Below are positions 40,631-51,098 of a DNA stretch of 64,000 bases, piece after piece; within the stretch, counting starts at the first letter, position 1; each line of letters begins with the position of its first letter. The position numbers and the translations under genes are program-made. The notes beneath the pieces are model-generated. The model was not told the DNA's origin. It did not search any database and worked only from the letters and a program-made list of their open reading frames with translations. Source of the stretch: Brettanomyces bruxellensis (lineage: Eukaryota; Ascomycota; Pichiomycetes; Pichiales; Pichiaceae); assembly GCF_011074885.1 (NCBI RefSeq), contig NC_054689.1:806001-870000 (forward strand), given 5' to 3'.

Positions 40631-42770
40631 TCTCTCCTACTTTGTATTTTGTAGATCTTAATTCCATTACGTTTTCATCGGCAATCTTTGTTGAATCCAA
40701 ACTATTGACAGTTTGTTCCTGCTTCTTCAATATTGTAGCGCTGAATTTTGCTGTGTCTTCCGGCATGTTTATTTTAACAGTAGCTGGCATCATTTTGGTA
40801 AAATGATTATTTATAGAATTTCGATTATCATGTGTTCCAGCACTTTGCTCTTTGCCTTTCGATAAAGTAGACACGGAGCCATCTTTTACATTCATCGATG
40901 TGATACTAACAGGAGCATTGCTTAACCCGGCAGCACTTTTTGCAAGGCTGTCTACTAAAGCAGTCTGCGATGACTTCACGGCCGTTTTGTGACCTCTTCT
41001 AGTAATACTTCTGTCTCTAGCATTCTGTTTGGGTTTCTGAACACCATCTGGAGAATGCTCAAGCAATTCAGTTCTGCGTCTCCTGCTGCTTGGAATTATA
41101 TTTGAAGGATCAATATCTGGACTCACTTCATCCTCCCTAGCAGCACGTGGAGATGAAGATCTGCTTTTTCTGAATGGAGAGGATCTTCTTCTCTTTCTCG
41201 GTTTTCGCGAAGGTCTTATTCCGTTATCTACCATTTTGATAAGACCCTCCTTAGTGTATTCTTCTTTCTTTTTAGTTGGGGAGCTGTCAACATCCGTATT
41301 TAGCGGCTTTGAAGCAGACGTTGTTTTCTTTGTTCTTTTGGCAGAATTCCCCCCCTCAGTTGTTGGTAATTTTCTCTTTCTTGGACTTGCCTTGGTAGGC
41401 GTACTCGTCACATTTGGCATTTGCTCAACCACTTCCGGCTCATTTAGTGTTTTGTCTCCTAAAACATCTTTCTGCTTCTCTTCTTCCTTATCAAATTTTG
41501 AGATTGTCGGAACGGGTTTTTGACTCGAAACCGTCTGAATCTTTATTCTTGGAGATATCTCCAACTCATTAATTGGTTTCTGCTCGGATACCAAACATCT
41601 TCTGATCACGGTAGTGTCCGCATTTCCTTCTTCGTTAGACACTTTCTTCTCAGTTCGTAAGGATGTCTTAGATTTCTCTTCTAAAGTTTCATCCATTTTG
41701 CCTTCTTTGACCCTCTTCGACTTCAAAATATCAATTTTAGATGGAACACTAACTCTTCTGCGATTCGTCTTCGGAGAAGTAGAAGCACTTTCGTATCCAT
41801 CATCCATCCCTTCTCTTACTGAATCATCACTTATCTGTGCCTCGTAGTTCTTGGATAGATTTGGCTGTGAGGCCAAATCCAGCATTCCAGAAGTTATTCT
41901 CTTCGGTGATCCTTGTGCAATTATTGGAGAGGCAACTCTCAACTTTGTGGGCTTTCTTGGACCAACAACAACAGTACGGTCGCCTTCCGGTTCAGGTATC
42001 TGTTTTATTTTCTCAATCTTGCGTACTGGGCTTGCTATTTGAGGAGAAGATTGCTTTGTCAAGTCTCTTTTCTTTACAGTTAGCTTTGCCGACTCTGATG
42101 CTGTAGTTTGGGTCGATGGCTTAGATTCGTACTCAAAGTTTGAGCTTGTATTCCATATGGACGAAGCATTGTTGCCCTGTCGTGTCTTTGGGGGAGATCT
42201 AGACTTCTGCATTACGTCACTTAAGTCTCTAGCCAAGTTTCCTCCTCTATCGTGATGCATACTTGACTTTAATTCGTTGGCAACCAAGACCCGAACAATG
42301 TTGCTAGTGTCAAACACCATAGAAACTGTATAATCTGGATCCAGATCACATTCATTCACATCCTGCAACTTGATTATTTCCAATGGCTTTTCCCCTGGAT
42401 ATATCTTCAAAAAACGTTCTTCAATCTCGGCAGCTAAATTATACAGTGTATTCGAAGAACTGGTGATGTGTAAAAATTTCTTCGATGCACGTTCAAAAGG
42501 AGGATTAGCACTGGTCAGACCCATTCTCGACACATATGGATTCATTGCAGACATATTGCCCATCGGATCAATTTTATAGCCAATACTCCCTTGTTGCAGA
42601 GGCGTGCTGGCACCATTTAAGGTTGATCCGGGTATAAATGACCGATTGTTCGATGCCACCTGTTGCATGCTCATATCTCCTTGAAATGGACCCCCGGATG
42701 GAATCTCCAAGTTGCGAAATTCCGCATTCTGCACCCGTGGCGGTATTATATAGACTTGAAGTTTAATCAT

Positions 42771-43410
42771 ATTTTTCAAGAAACTATATCATATGGATTT
42801 CTAACGTTTGCAAATGTAGCTGACGGATCTGGGTCGGTCTGTAGTGCTTGTTTTTTCGTGGTTGAGAATATAAGATGATTGATCCAGAAACAGTGAAATT
42901 GTCACAGATTTTCAAAATCTCTCGCAGGGATAATTCCAATTCAATCAGATATTTTATACGGACACTATGCCAATTGAATTGCTCTAGTGTTGTATTCAAC
43001 AGTTTGTTGAAAGTACAAAAGTGGCCCTTCCTTAATTTTGTGTTCACTAACAACCTAATAGACCTGGAGGATAAAGTTGAGTGATGAGAAACCGTCGCGA
43101 AATTAAAGGATCCAGGAAAATTTTTTGCCGCTAGCGAAAATCAGCTTAATGAAAAAAATGCCCTCGCGGGTTTTTAAGGTACGGACGGACGCTAATGAAG
43201 CGCGATAAGACTTTTTTTTTTTTTACGAAAATTCTCCAATAGGTATGCTTAAGAAAATACCTGGACGATGCAATCCAAGGATTTCATTTTCTTTCTAGTT
43301 TTTTATTTCCTTCTTCTAGTTTCGTATTTTTTTTTTTTGATTCCCTATTTCCTTTATTCTGACCCTATATATACAGAAATTGTTACATCATTTAATATTA
43401 CCTCAAACTA
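42771..43410. other. Intergenic region NET1-RAD28
   Basis: Holds a 69-codon ATG ORF (42875-43084) listed separately, a 13-base T run (43212-43224) and AT-rich sequence. It serves as the NET1 promoter and the RAD28 3' flank. Confidence 0.5.
42875..43084 (+). CDS. Possible small protein of 69 residues, unknown
   Basis: ATG-started ORF divergent from NET1 with about 105 bp between starts. The product begins MIDPETVKLSQIFKISRRD and has a hydrophobic/amphipathic middle and an acidic end (NNLIDLEDKVE). I do not recognise it. The composition is protein-like and both ends look natural, but at this size chance is possible. A histone-fold protein such as CENP-X was considered because of the LIDLED segment, but the family C-terminal motif is missing. 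Confidence 0.3.
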   Translation: MIDPETVKLSQIFKISRRDNSNSIRYFIRTLCQLNCSSVVFNSLLKVQKWPFLNFVFTNNLIDLEDKVE

Positions 43411-44835
43411 TCACTTTTTCCCCTTTCCGACCATTTCGTCGTGAATTTCATCAAGAATCGTTTTCCCTTCATTATCGCTTTCTTCACCGTTTTCATTATC
43501 CTCACCAGCATTATCAACACTATCGTTATTCCCATCACGTTCAATTCGTAATGGCTCATTGGCAAAATCTGTATCTTTCATGTAGCCCCATACAGATATA
43601 GATCCATCATGGCATCCGGCATAATACCTAACAGAGTTGTGACCACCATAGACAACAGTATGCATTTTCGAAGACTGCATTCCAGGACCTCTCCGAGTGA
43701 GTCTGCAAACAAGTTTTCCATCCTGTATTCTATAAACAAGCATTTGACCATTCTCAGATGGAAACCAGAGGTATTGCATCTCTGTCTCTAGCATTGGACT
43801 GAGGCACATTTGTACAAATTGCGTTGATTTGTTCCGCACAAGAGGTCCAAAATTAATTGATTTGTTCAAAGGTTTATTTGCGGTTGTCAAATCCCAGATC
43901 CTGATCCTTTCATCAGTACCTAGGGTAATAAGATCTGTTCCCGTTTCGTTGAAAAGCAAAGAGTTCACACCCCCGTTGTGCGCTCTGGGGATATCTTGGT
44001 AGAACAGAAGCTTTCTATCACTGTTTTTATAATTTCCCGTTGTCAAGTTGTAGTCCATTTTGAAAAGACAACCATTTGCAGCACGAATGTCCCAGCCAAT
44101 GCAATATCCATCAACACCTCCACTGACAAGAACATTTGGATCAGTTGGTGACCATGCACAGCTTAGCATGTAGCCAAATCCGCCCCTCTGTTTTCCACCT
44201 CCTCCTAAAGTCTGGGAATCTGCTAAAGTTCTAAGATCGACTAATTTGACACCTCCAACACCTCCGTCTAGACAACAGGCGACCTGAGAACTTGAACCAG
44301 ATGGATCAAAATCAAAGTTTAACACTCTTGATTTTAGATCAAACGACTGTACTGGCTGCATTGTATCTGAATCAAACACCTTAAGTGAATGATCGTAAGA
44401 CGAGGAAACCCACATTCCATTATCTCTCCACCATTTCAAATGGGTTATGCCAAATTTGTGAACACTGTGAGCAGGAATTATAAATGCAGGCTCGTATATT
44501 GGTCCATTTGCCAATTTTCGGTTCCTGTTATTGTTCTTGATGTTCTTATCTGCCTTTTCTTCCTTTGCAATAGCAAATGTATCTTCCTTCGAACTCAAAT
44601 CCCACAATTTGATAGAAGAATCACCACCTCCTGATAAAAGAAAGCGTTTGTCTATTGAATCCAATGCTAAAGCATTTACAGACGCTATATGACACCTCTC
44701 TGGAAACCGACATACACCCTCAGTGTAGTCTAGACTTGCCAATTGGCTGTATTTGGCTTCAGTTACTATACTCAAAAGGTCTAACGGGGACTCTTGGAAC
44801 CCGTTGACATATTGCTCAAAAAATATCTGATGCAT
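43411..44835 (-). CDS. RAD28: WD40 protein RAD28 (Cockayne syndrome CSA/ERCC8 homolog)
   Basis: CSA-type beta-propeller linked to transcription-coupled repair. The 474 residues hold at least five WD repeats with ends such as SSIKLWDLS, HSLKVFDSD, GGVKLVDLR, YCIGWDIR and ERIRIWDLT. Diagnostic blocks match human CSA: VNALALDSIDKRFLLSGGGD (about 52-71), a W-x-x-D-x-G-M-W-V-S-S-S-Y-D-H-S-L-K-V-F segment (about 135-154), C-A-W-S-P, and AHNGGVNSLLFNETGTDLITLGTDERIRIW (about 287-316). A polar insert of about 20 residues (Lys/Asn-rich) lies in the first propeller part, and the C-terminal 50 residues are acidic. The ATG at 44835 is the first in frame. Confidence 0.85.
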   Translation of the reverse strand: MHQIFFEQYVNGFQESPLDLLSIVTEAKYSQLASLDYTEGVCRFPERCHIASVNALALDSIDKRFLLSGGGDSSIKLWDLSSKEDTFAIAKEEKADKNIKNNNRNRKLANGPIYEPAFIIPAHSVHKFGITHLKWWRDNGMWVSSSYDHSLKVFDSDTMQPVQSFDLKSRVLNFDFDPSGSSSQVACCLDGGVGGVKLVDLRTLADSQTLGGGGKQRGGFGYMLSCAWSPTDPNVLVSGGVDGYCIGWDIRAANGCLFKMDYNLTTGNYKNSDRKLLFYQDIPRAHNGGVNSLLFNETGTDLITLGTDERIRIWDLTTANKPLNKSINFGPLVRNKSTQFVQMCLSPMLETEMQYLWFPSENGQMLVYRIQDGKLVCRLTRRGPGMQSSKMHTVVYGGHNSVRYYAGCHDGSISVWGYMKDTDFANEPLRIERDGNNDSVDNAGEDNENGEESDNEGKTILDEIHDEMVGKGKK

Positions 44836-45170
44836 TCAAGAGATTGATGATTCAAGTCCCTAGTTAACTATCTTACGTATACAAGTAGGTGTAAATAAGA
44901 TATACTGTTGAGCAAGCATATGTTGATTTCTTTCTTACTGTCTGTCTTTTTTTTTACCTCATTTGGGACATTAACAGAAAAAAGTCTACCCCGACAGTAA
45001 GCGAAAGCGAAATACTGGCTGAGAAAGAAATATACGCGGTGTGTAATTGTCGATCGAAATTATTTTGTTGACAACTGTATATATATCACTTTAATTTTCA
45101 TCGTTTCCTGTTTGTATTTCAAGAAGTAGCATCGATACCCTACTCTAATCAATTTGTGAGTTCTATAATT
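44836..45170. other. Divergent promoter region RAD28-RER1
   Basis: 335 bp with a TATATATATC stretch near 45079-45088, about 85 bp before RER1. Nothing else recognised. Confidence 0.5.
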
Positions 45171-45737
45171 ATGGATAGTGGTGCTGAAGCTTCGGAAGGA
45201 AGCTCTGTCAAGCGGTTACTTTACAGAATTAAAAACACATATAGGTATTACCTAGACTATGTGACACCATATATGATTCAGCGTTGGATAGGGACATATG
45301 TGCTTTTTGCTCTATTTCTTGCCAGAATCCTGCTTACAGAGGGTTGGTACATTGTTTGCTACACATGGGCTATATATCTTCTTAATATGTTTCTCCAGTT
45401 CCTCACACCAAAGTTTGATCCATCTTTAGAGCAAGAGTATGAAAACGAATCTATAGAAGAGGGAACATCAAAGATGGACGAAAATGATGAGGAATTTAAA
45501 CCGTTTATACGTCGTTTGCCTGAGTTTCGTTTTTGGTTTAAGAGCACGGTTGCTACTTTAATTGCCTTGTTTTGTTCCTTTTTCTCAATCTTTGATATAC
45601 CAGTCTTCTGGCCAATTTTAGTTCTTTACTTCATCATTTTGTTTGTCCTTACTATGAGAAGACAAATCCAACATATGCTCAAGTACAAATATGTTCCATT
45701 TGATATTGGAAAAACTACATACAAGAACCATAAATAA
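45171..45737 (+). CDS. RER1: Golgi-to-ER retrieval receptor RER1
   Basis: Returns certain ER membrane proteins from the early Golgi in COPI vesicles. From the ATG at 45171 the product is 188 residues, the same as S. cerevisiae Rer1. Blocks include YRYYLDYVTPYMIQRW (about 27-42), four hydrophobic helices, FLTPKFDPSLEQE (about 82-94), the acidic loop, PFIRRLPEFRFW (about 109-120) and an R-R-Q-I-Q-H-M-L-K-Y-K-Y-V-P-F segment near the C-terminus. An in-frame GTG 15 bp upstream is not needed. Divergent from RAD28. Confidence 0.95.
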   Translation: MDSGAEASEGSSVKRLLYRIKNTYRYYLDYVTPYMIQRWIGTYVLFALFLARILLTEGWYIVCYTWAIYLLNMFLQFLTPKFDPSLEQEYENESIEEGTSKMDENDEEFKPFIRRLPEFRFWFKSTVATLIALFCSFFSIFDIPVFWPILVLYFIILFVLTMRRQIQHMLKYKYVPFDIGKTTYKNHK

Positions 45738-46219
45738 CTCAAGGAAAAGGTATGCATCGTCGATCCTTTTGTCTTCTCAAGGTAGCCTGTGAAAATTAAT
45801 TAGATTGGCTTAGAATGAAGTGTGTTGATTTTATTTTTAATTTCATCATAATTACATTTTATTTTTTTTTTTTTTTTTTTACTTTTAATGGTGGCAATAA
45901 AGCGGGACGAACTTAATTCGGCCAGCTTACATCTTTACATGTTCTTTCCTAACTGGTTTTCTGCTTGGATCTGTGTGCTTTTGCCGTTCTTTGTACATAT
46001 CTCCCTTTTCTTAATGTAAATTATTATTGACAAAATTAAACTTGTTATATTGATAATCATTAATAAGTCCTACGGATCAAAGCACGAAACTCAATGGATG
46101 ACATGTGTCGGACTATAAATGTGAATATATAGATAGATTGATAAGCGAAAATTAGATTAAATCATCCATAACATTATTTTTCCGTGACTGGTACTGCAAA
46201 CGATTCGTTTTGTTTAACC
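45738..46219. other. Intergenic region between convergent RER1 and the membrane-protein gene
   Basis: Contains a 19-base T run (45862-45880), the only long T run here that lies between two 3' ends. No gene. Confidence 0.55.
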
Positions 46220-47521
46220 CTAAACAGTCGTTTCGACGTTTGAAGATTTCTCGTGGTCCAGACTCTCATCAGAGCTTCTAGATGATGCATCCAGCAAAGC
46301 ACCCTTAGGGAAAGAGTCTGGTCTGTAAAATCTCAAATCGATTCTTCCAACAAGGTAGAAAACATTCACTATAGTCTCCAAGGCACCCCATAAAACATAC
46401 ATGACAACAGGCTTGAATATCCATCCTTGATTGGCATATGTAGTATCCAAGAAGCAGCCAATGCATCTGAAGATTGCACCCAAGAATACGAAAATAGTGG
46501 TGATTGCAATGATGATAATGGACTGGTTGTGCTTAAGAGCAAACTTTTCCTCACCACTCTGTTCAAATTCGTTCAACTCATCTGATTCTGGCTCATCTTT
46601 TTGATCGATCAGTCTCAATCCAGCACCCACAACAGTTCTCAATGGCTCTCTGCTATCACCGGCATGCTTTCTAAGGAAAAGCAACTCTCCCTCTTTGGAA
46701 GCATTACGTTTAGGGAAGTATGTTGGTCTGAAAGACTTGATCCAGAAAGGCTGGTAGATGAGTGACTGTCTGTCCTTTTCAGTTGTTGGGAATAGGTATG
46801 CTGCACCAATCAAGATCATAGCCAATAAGGAATATAGAACAATCAGCACAGATGTCACCTTCATGACATTCCGGCACATGTCGAAATGACTCTGACTTAA
46901 AAAGTAAAGGTATGGGACAACACCGGCAACGATAGACATAACAACAACTGCAATAACAACGGCATAAAGAGCCAACATACTCTGCCAGAAAAACTTCTTA
47001 TTTCCAAGAATAGGGTGCTTCCACGTGAAAAGTCTTTGGGCAAGAACCAAGTTGAACGAGGCTAAAAGAACAGTTGGAATAATAAGGAAGACCTCGGATG
47101 CAAGACCAACCTTCATTTTCAAGATATCCTTTGCCCAAACAATTCTTAGAGCAAATCCAAGCCATCTCATTAAGCAGTAGAAAGCAAAAGCTAACGACAT
47201 GTAGAACTTGTGGCCTCTCGACCTGTTAACCAAAAATAATGTGGTATGTCCAAAAAATAGAATTAAGAAGCATGCAAGAAAAACTGCACTTGGTGCAACG
47301 TCGTTGCTATCTGGATACGATCCAAATTGCGATTGCTGAACATCTTTTGCTGATAGAATCAAGTAGTTAGGTATGTCGTGGACATCACTCACACCTAAAT
47401 ATGACTTGGCAATACTCAATAGCTTCACAATACCTGTTCCGCTGGCAGCTCCGTCGGTCATAGAGGATAACAAGGTCTGGATCTGACCAGCCATTCCACT
47501 GGAAGATAAAAGACTATCCAT
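46220..47521 (-). CDS. Multi-pass fungal membrane protein of unknown function
   Basis: From the ATG at 47521 the product is 433 residues with about seven hydrophobic helices (around residues 80-100, 110-130, 140-160, 185-205, 225-245, 340-360 and 375-395). A long hydrophilic loop (about 260-335) has Arg/Lys and an acidic stretch, and the C-terminal tail is Ser-rich and acidic. Signatures are F-Y-C-L-M-R-W-L-G-F-A-L-R-I-V-W-A (about 122-138) and a W-K-H-P segment near 178. This resembles fungal seven-helix proteins of the DUF3112 type, an impression I cannot verify. There is no retinal-binding lysine motif that I can identify. An in-frame TTG upstream at 47596 is not used. Confidence 0.7.
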   Translation of the reverse strand: MDSLLSSSGMAGQIQTLLSSMTDGAASGTGIVKLLSIAKSYLGVSDVHDIPNYLILSAKDVQQSQFGSYPDSNDVAPSAVFLACFLILFFGHTTLFLVNRSRGHKFYMSLAFAFYCLMRWLGFALRIVWAKDILKMKVGLASEVFLIIPTVLLASFNLVLAQRLFTWKHPILGNKKFFWQSMLALYAVVIAVVVMSIVAGVVPYLYFLSQSHFDMCRNVMKVTSVLIVLYSLLAMILIGAAYLFPTTEKDRQSLIYQPFWIKSFRPTYFPKRNASKEGELLFLRKHAGDSREPLRTVVGAGLRLIDQKDEPESDELNEFEQSGEEKFALKHNQSIIIIAITTIFVFLGAIFRCIGCFLDTTYANQGWIFKPVVMYVLWGALETIVNVFYLVGRIDLRFYRPDSFPKGALLDASSRSSDESLDHEKSSNVETTV

Positions 47522-49640
47522 TATGATTATTATAGTAATAAAGTTGCGGTTGAATGTCTTAACGTCCTCTGACGATAATTGGGTATCAAAGTTCAAATTT
47601 TCTGTCCTGCAGTTTAGAGTTGGATTTTTGTTTCCTTATATATCAATGTAAATATAATTTATTCCGATTGATAAAAAGGGTAAAAAGAGGGGTTTAAGCT
47701 GTCTATTCTGCACAAGGTAACAGTGTAAATCCGTTGCAACTATTTATTTCACTGAAAACCGTAAAAACTCGCAGAGTGGGGAACAGATAGATATATTTTA
47801 CCTCTTTACGCTTAAATTATTAGCTCCTCACTTGCTAATGCGGAATATCTGTCAGCTTTATATTTCGGTGATTCGGGTCTTTCAATATTGTTCCTTCAAA
47901 TGTGCGGTCTGTGTGCCGAACGTTTTCTTTCATCTGCATGTCCTTAAGCAAAGAATGGCAATGTTGTATTATTCGGGAGGGTAGCCAAATCCAACAAACG
48001 CCCGATTAGGAAAGTTTTCAATGACTACAGCTACAGCCGTTTATTCGAGACAGAGGGAAAGGAACACAAAAAAAATAAAATAAAATAAAATAAAAAAATA
48101 AATAAAATCGCATCAATGAGGTTTTAGCGCCGATCAAGTCAACATTACAGCTCCCGAAACTTTTTCTTGCCATTTTCCCCTAGTAATGCTAGCCCTGACA
48201 AAGCTGAAAAAAGCAAGCTTAAAGGAACGCAATTTTATTCCTTAAGTGGTGAAAAATGCAGTTATTGTAAGGGTTTAAACCTCTGACAGAAATCGGTTCA
48301 TGAGTTTTAAAATTGCAATATAATATACTATTTTCCAAAAGCCTTTCCCATTCACAGGTATAAGGCTTATGTGAAACCTCTAATTGTTTTTATTTACCTT
48401 ATTTTCCCCTCTATTTTTGGTCGCTTTCGTACTGTACTTCCGTCGTTAAGCATATAGTAAACGAAGGGCGATCTTTATGTGTGAAAAATGTCTCGTATAG
48501 TTTGCCTACTATATCTACTTCGTAGAATGAATGGCACACGATAGTAAAGGTAGAAAAAAAAATTTCGCGATTACCATCCCTTCCATACAATGCCCACACT
48601 CAGATTTCAGACATCCAGCCCAACAAATTTACAAGCATCTCATCTCCATACAATAGTTGCCAGAGCATTCTCTATCAGTTTGTATTCATATTGAAGTACA
48701 AGGAAAGGTATAATTAATATTCTGCAGTTCAACATAGTTGTCTATTATATACTTTTTGTGATATTTACTGTTTTGTGCACCATACATTTAAACATCTACC
48801 ACTTCAGTAGTGCGCCTTCACAGAGCTACATGCATTTTGTTATCGTCGATTCTTGTTGTCGAACCGTTTGTTCAAGTGTTGAGGAATTGGCCTAAAACAT
48901 AATCCACAATGATGCGTCGAATGGCCTTATAGGTAGAGAATAATCTTAAACGTCAATTTACATGTAAGAACAATGCCTAAAAGAACCTAGAAGGGCTGTA
49001 AATCATTTTATTTTGTTGTTATTTTCTCTGCAAATGCATTCCCGGGATTAGAAATTTGCTTTCTGTCATTCCTATTATGTGGTATGCTTGCTTTTAGTTT
49101 GGTTCGGGTATCATTCAAAGGATTGATCGTTCTCTGTAATTTTTTTTTTCGCACTTCCCACAGTTGGCAAACCTTTGAAACCCTGAGAAAGCTCGCAATT
49201 TTTTTTTTTTTTTTTTTTTTTAATTTCTCCACTTATTTTCGGGGAAGTCAGCTGTCAGATTTCTTTTTTATTTCTTTGTTCCTTATTCAGCCAGATTCCA
49301 TTCATTTTCAACTGCTTTGTTGCAGCGAGTTTTGTCGCAAAATTTTAAAACTGGGATTTCAAAGTAAAGTGGTTTATTCCTTTTGTCCTAAGATCAAATA
49401 TCTTGTTAGATTTATAAGTAGCATATGCTTAAACGCTGTTATTGTAGCAATTTTTTTATTTGTTCCATTTCCTTTTATGATTTTAAAAGATATTTACTTT
49501 TTTAAGGGGAAAGTATTTAAGGATTCCTATTTTCTTCCACTAACAAAATAGCTGTTCAACTTTTATATTTGAGGAAGATTCTTATGTACATAAAGTTTTT
49601 TGAACAACTCTCAGTCTTACGTCACATAAGTTAATTAAAC
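47522..49640. other. Long gene-free region (2.1 kb) upstream of HPD
   Basis: Largest gap in the window. It holds an (AAAAT)n run (about 48067-48107), a 23-base T run (49199-49221) and otherwise AT-rich unique sequence. A 155-codon ORF (49084-49551) crosses the T run and reads as Phe-rich noise; a 62-codon minus ORF (48411-48599) has no features. A non-coding RNA, replication origin or centromere cannot be excluded. Confidence 0.5.
48067..48107. repeat. (AAAAT)n microsatellite
   Basis: Units of TAAAA continue with slight variation for about 40 bp. The same unit recurs at 29297-29326. Confidence 0.7.
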
Positions 49641-50876
49641 ATGCCAACAAAAAGTATCTCCACATCCAGTATATCTTCAGCTTCAGATGATGACTTTGAT
49701 TTAACAAAGTTCATTGACCGCGGCATGTGCACTGGCTTTGACCACGTTACATTTTACGTTGGTTCTGTCAATGCAGCAGCCAGGGAGTTAATCAATAGCT
49801 TTGGGTTCATTTCTCGTTATGAACTGGGACTCGAAACCGGCTCAAAGAGTATTTGTAGCAAGGTGGTTTGCAATGGTAATGTGAGAATTCAGTTGATGGG
49901 TACCGTTCGGCCATTACACAGTACTCCAGAAGATCCAAGAGTTGACGAGATTCATCTCCATATTGCAACACACGGCGATGGTGTAAAGGATATTGCATTT
50001 TCTGTCACAAATGTTGAAAAGTTCTGTGAGAGAGCCGAGAAAGCCGGTGGTACTCTTTTAATGAGGCCACAGACTATCAAGGATAAAAATGGTGAAATTG
50101 TCCTGGCTCGTATTGCAGGAATTGGAGACACCGTGCACACAATTGTCGACAGGACTAATTACGACGGCTTCCTTCCAGGTCCATACAATGTGACTGATTC
50201 GGCAACTGATAGACAGGGAGACGATTTCCCAGCTTTGAACATGACATGCATTGATCATGTTGTTCAAAATGATGATTGGAATATGATGCTTAAGGATTGC
50301 AAATTTTACAAGAAAGTATTTGGCTTTCACAAATTCTGGTCTGTTGATGAAAGGCAGATTCACACAAAATACTCTGCCTTGAAGTCAACGGTTATGGCCT
50401 CAGAAAATGAAAGTGTAAAGATGCCTGTTAATGAGCCTGCTAAAGGGTTAAAGACTTCACAGATTGAAGAATACATGGAATTTAATGCTGCTGCTGGTAT
50501 CCAGCATGTGGCAATAAAAGTTCCGGATATTCTTAGTGCTGTGTCTGAAATGAAGAAGCATGGTGTACAATTTATCAATGTTCCGGATAGCTATTATGAG
50601 AATCTGAAAAAGCGGATGGAGGCTTCTAAACATCCTAAATTCAAGGAATCGTTTGAAAGAATCAAGAAATTAGGCATTCTCATTGACTATGATGAAAACG
50701 GATACTTGCTTCAACTATTTACCAAGCCTGTCTTCGATCGACCAACATTTTTCTTTGAAGTCATACAAAGACACAACCACAATGGCTTTGGCGCTGGTAA
50801 CTTTAAAGGCCTTTTCGAGGTTCTTGAGGCAGATCAGGCCAAACGTGGAAATTTAAAAACTTCCACCAGAATCTGA
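49641..50876 (+). CDS. 4-hydroxyphenylpyruvate dioxygenase
   Basis: Non-haem iron enzyme that converts 4-hydroxyphenylpyruvate to homogentisate in tyrosine catabolism. The 411 residues match the family. The iron ligands are visible: His206 in CIDHVVQN, His289 in GIQHVAIK and Glu373 in FFFEVIQR. Other marks are FDHVTFYVGS (about 33-42), LLQLFTKPVFDRPTFFFE (about 356-373) and GFGAGNFKGLFEVLE at the C-terminus. Both vicinal-oxygen-chelate halves are present. S. cerevisiae lacks this enzyme. No homogentisate dioxygenase, maleylacetoacetate isomerase or fumarylacetoacetase gene is next to it in this window. The usual symbol would be HPD or HPD1. The upstream region is unusually long. Confidence 0.93.
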   Translation: MPTKSISTSSISSASDDDFDLTKFIDRGMCTGFDHVTFYVGSVNAAARELINSFGFISRYELGLETGSKSICSKVVCNGNVRIQLMGTVRPLHSTPEDPRVDEIHLHIATHGDGVKDIAFSVTNVEKFCERAEKAGGTLLMRPQTIKDKNGEIVLARIAGIGDTVHTIVDRTNYDGFLPGPYNVTDSATDRQGDDFPALNMTCIDHVVQNDDWNMMLKDCKFYKKVFGFHKFWSVDERQIHTKYSALKSTVMASENESVKMPVNEPAKGLKTSQIEEYMEFNAAAGIQHVAIKVPDILSAVSEMKKHGVQFINVPDSYYENLKKRMEASKHPKFKESFERIKKLGILIDYDENGYLLQLFTKPVFDRPTFFFEVIQRHNHNGFGAGNFKGLFEVLEADQAKRGNLKTSTRI

Positions 50877-51098
50877 TTTAATTTGGAAGGTTTGCAAATT
50901 CGATTACCTTCTCTTTCCTAAAATTTTTAGGGTACACTAATGTGACAATTCTTTCTATTGCATTTATATTTACACGTTAACACTTTCTACACACACTATC
51001 TAGAAACCGACTTCGGATTCAATGAACGTTTTTACAATATTTTATTAAATAATTTTATCTGTATACAACAATACCTGATTCATTATACTCCATTCTGA

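Larger units (their letters stand above)
39724..42770 (-). pseudogene. NET1: Nucleolar RENT-complex protein NET1, split by a frameshift
   Basis: Net1 anchors Cdc14 phosphatase and Sir2 in the nucleolus. The first frame (42770-40530) starts MIKLQVYIIPPRVQ and has LYNLAAEIEERFLKIYPGEKPLEIIKLQDVNECDLDPDYTV, matching the Net1 N-terminal domain, then long disordered Ser/Lys/Pro-rich sequence. The second frame (down to 39724) has no ATG at its 5' end, and upstream it reads as a natural K-K-A-E-E-K-E-K-A-K-E-E-A repeat. In the first frame the same bases read as an unnatural Arg/Lys run to the stop. The frame change therefore lies at about 40605-40628 in an A/G-rich stretch. The second part has two Ser-Asp repeat blocks and ends with A-N-F-I-D-A-K-E-A-S-N-I-I and F-M-S-L-L-S-D-A-R-K-K, as in the Net1 tail. 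Convergence with SMC3 is conserved. Recent mutation, or more likely an assembly indel. Confidence 0.8.

Noticed and set aside
49084..49551. 155-codon ORF upstream of HPD
   Set aside because: Crosses a long T run (poly-Phe) and shows no domain-like pattern.
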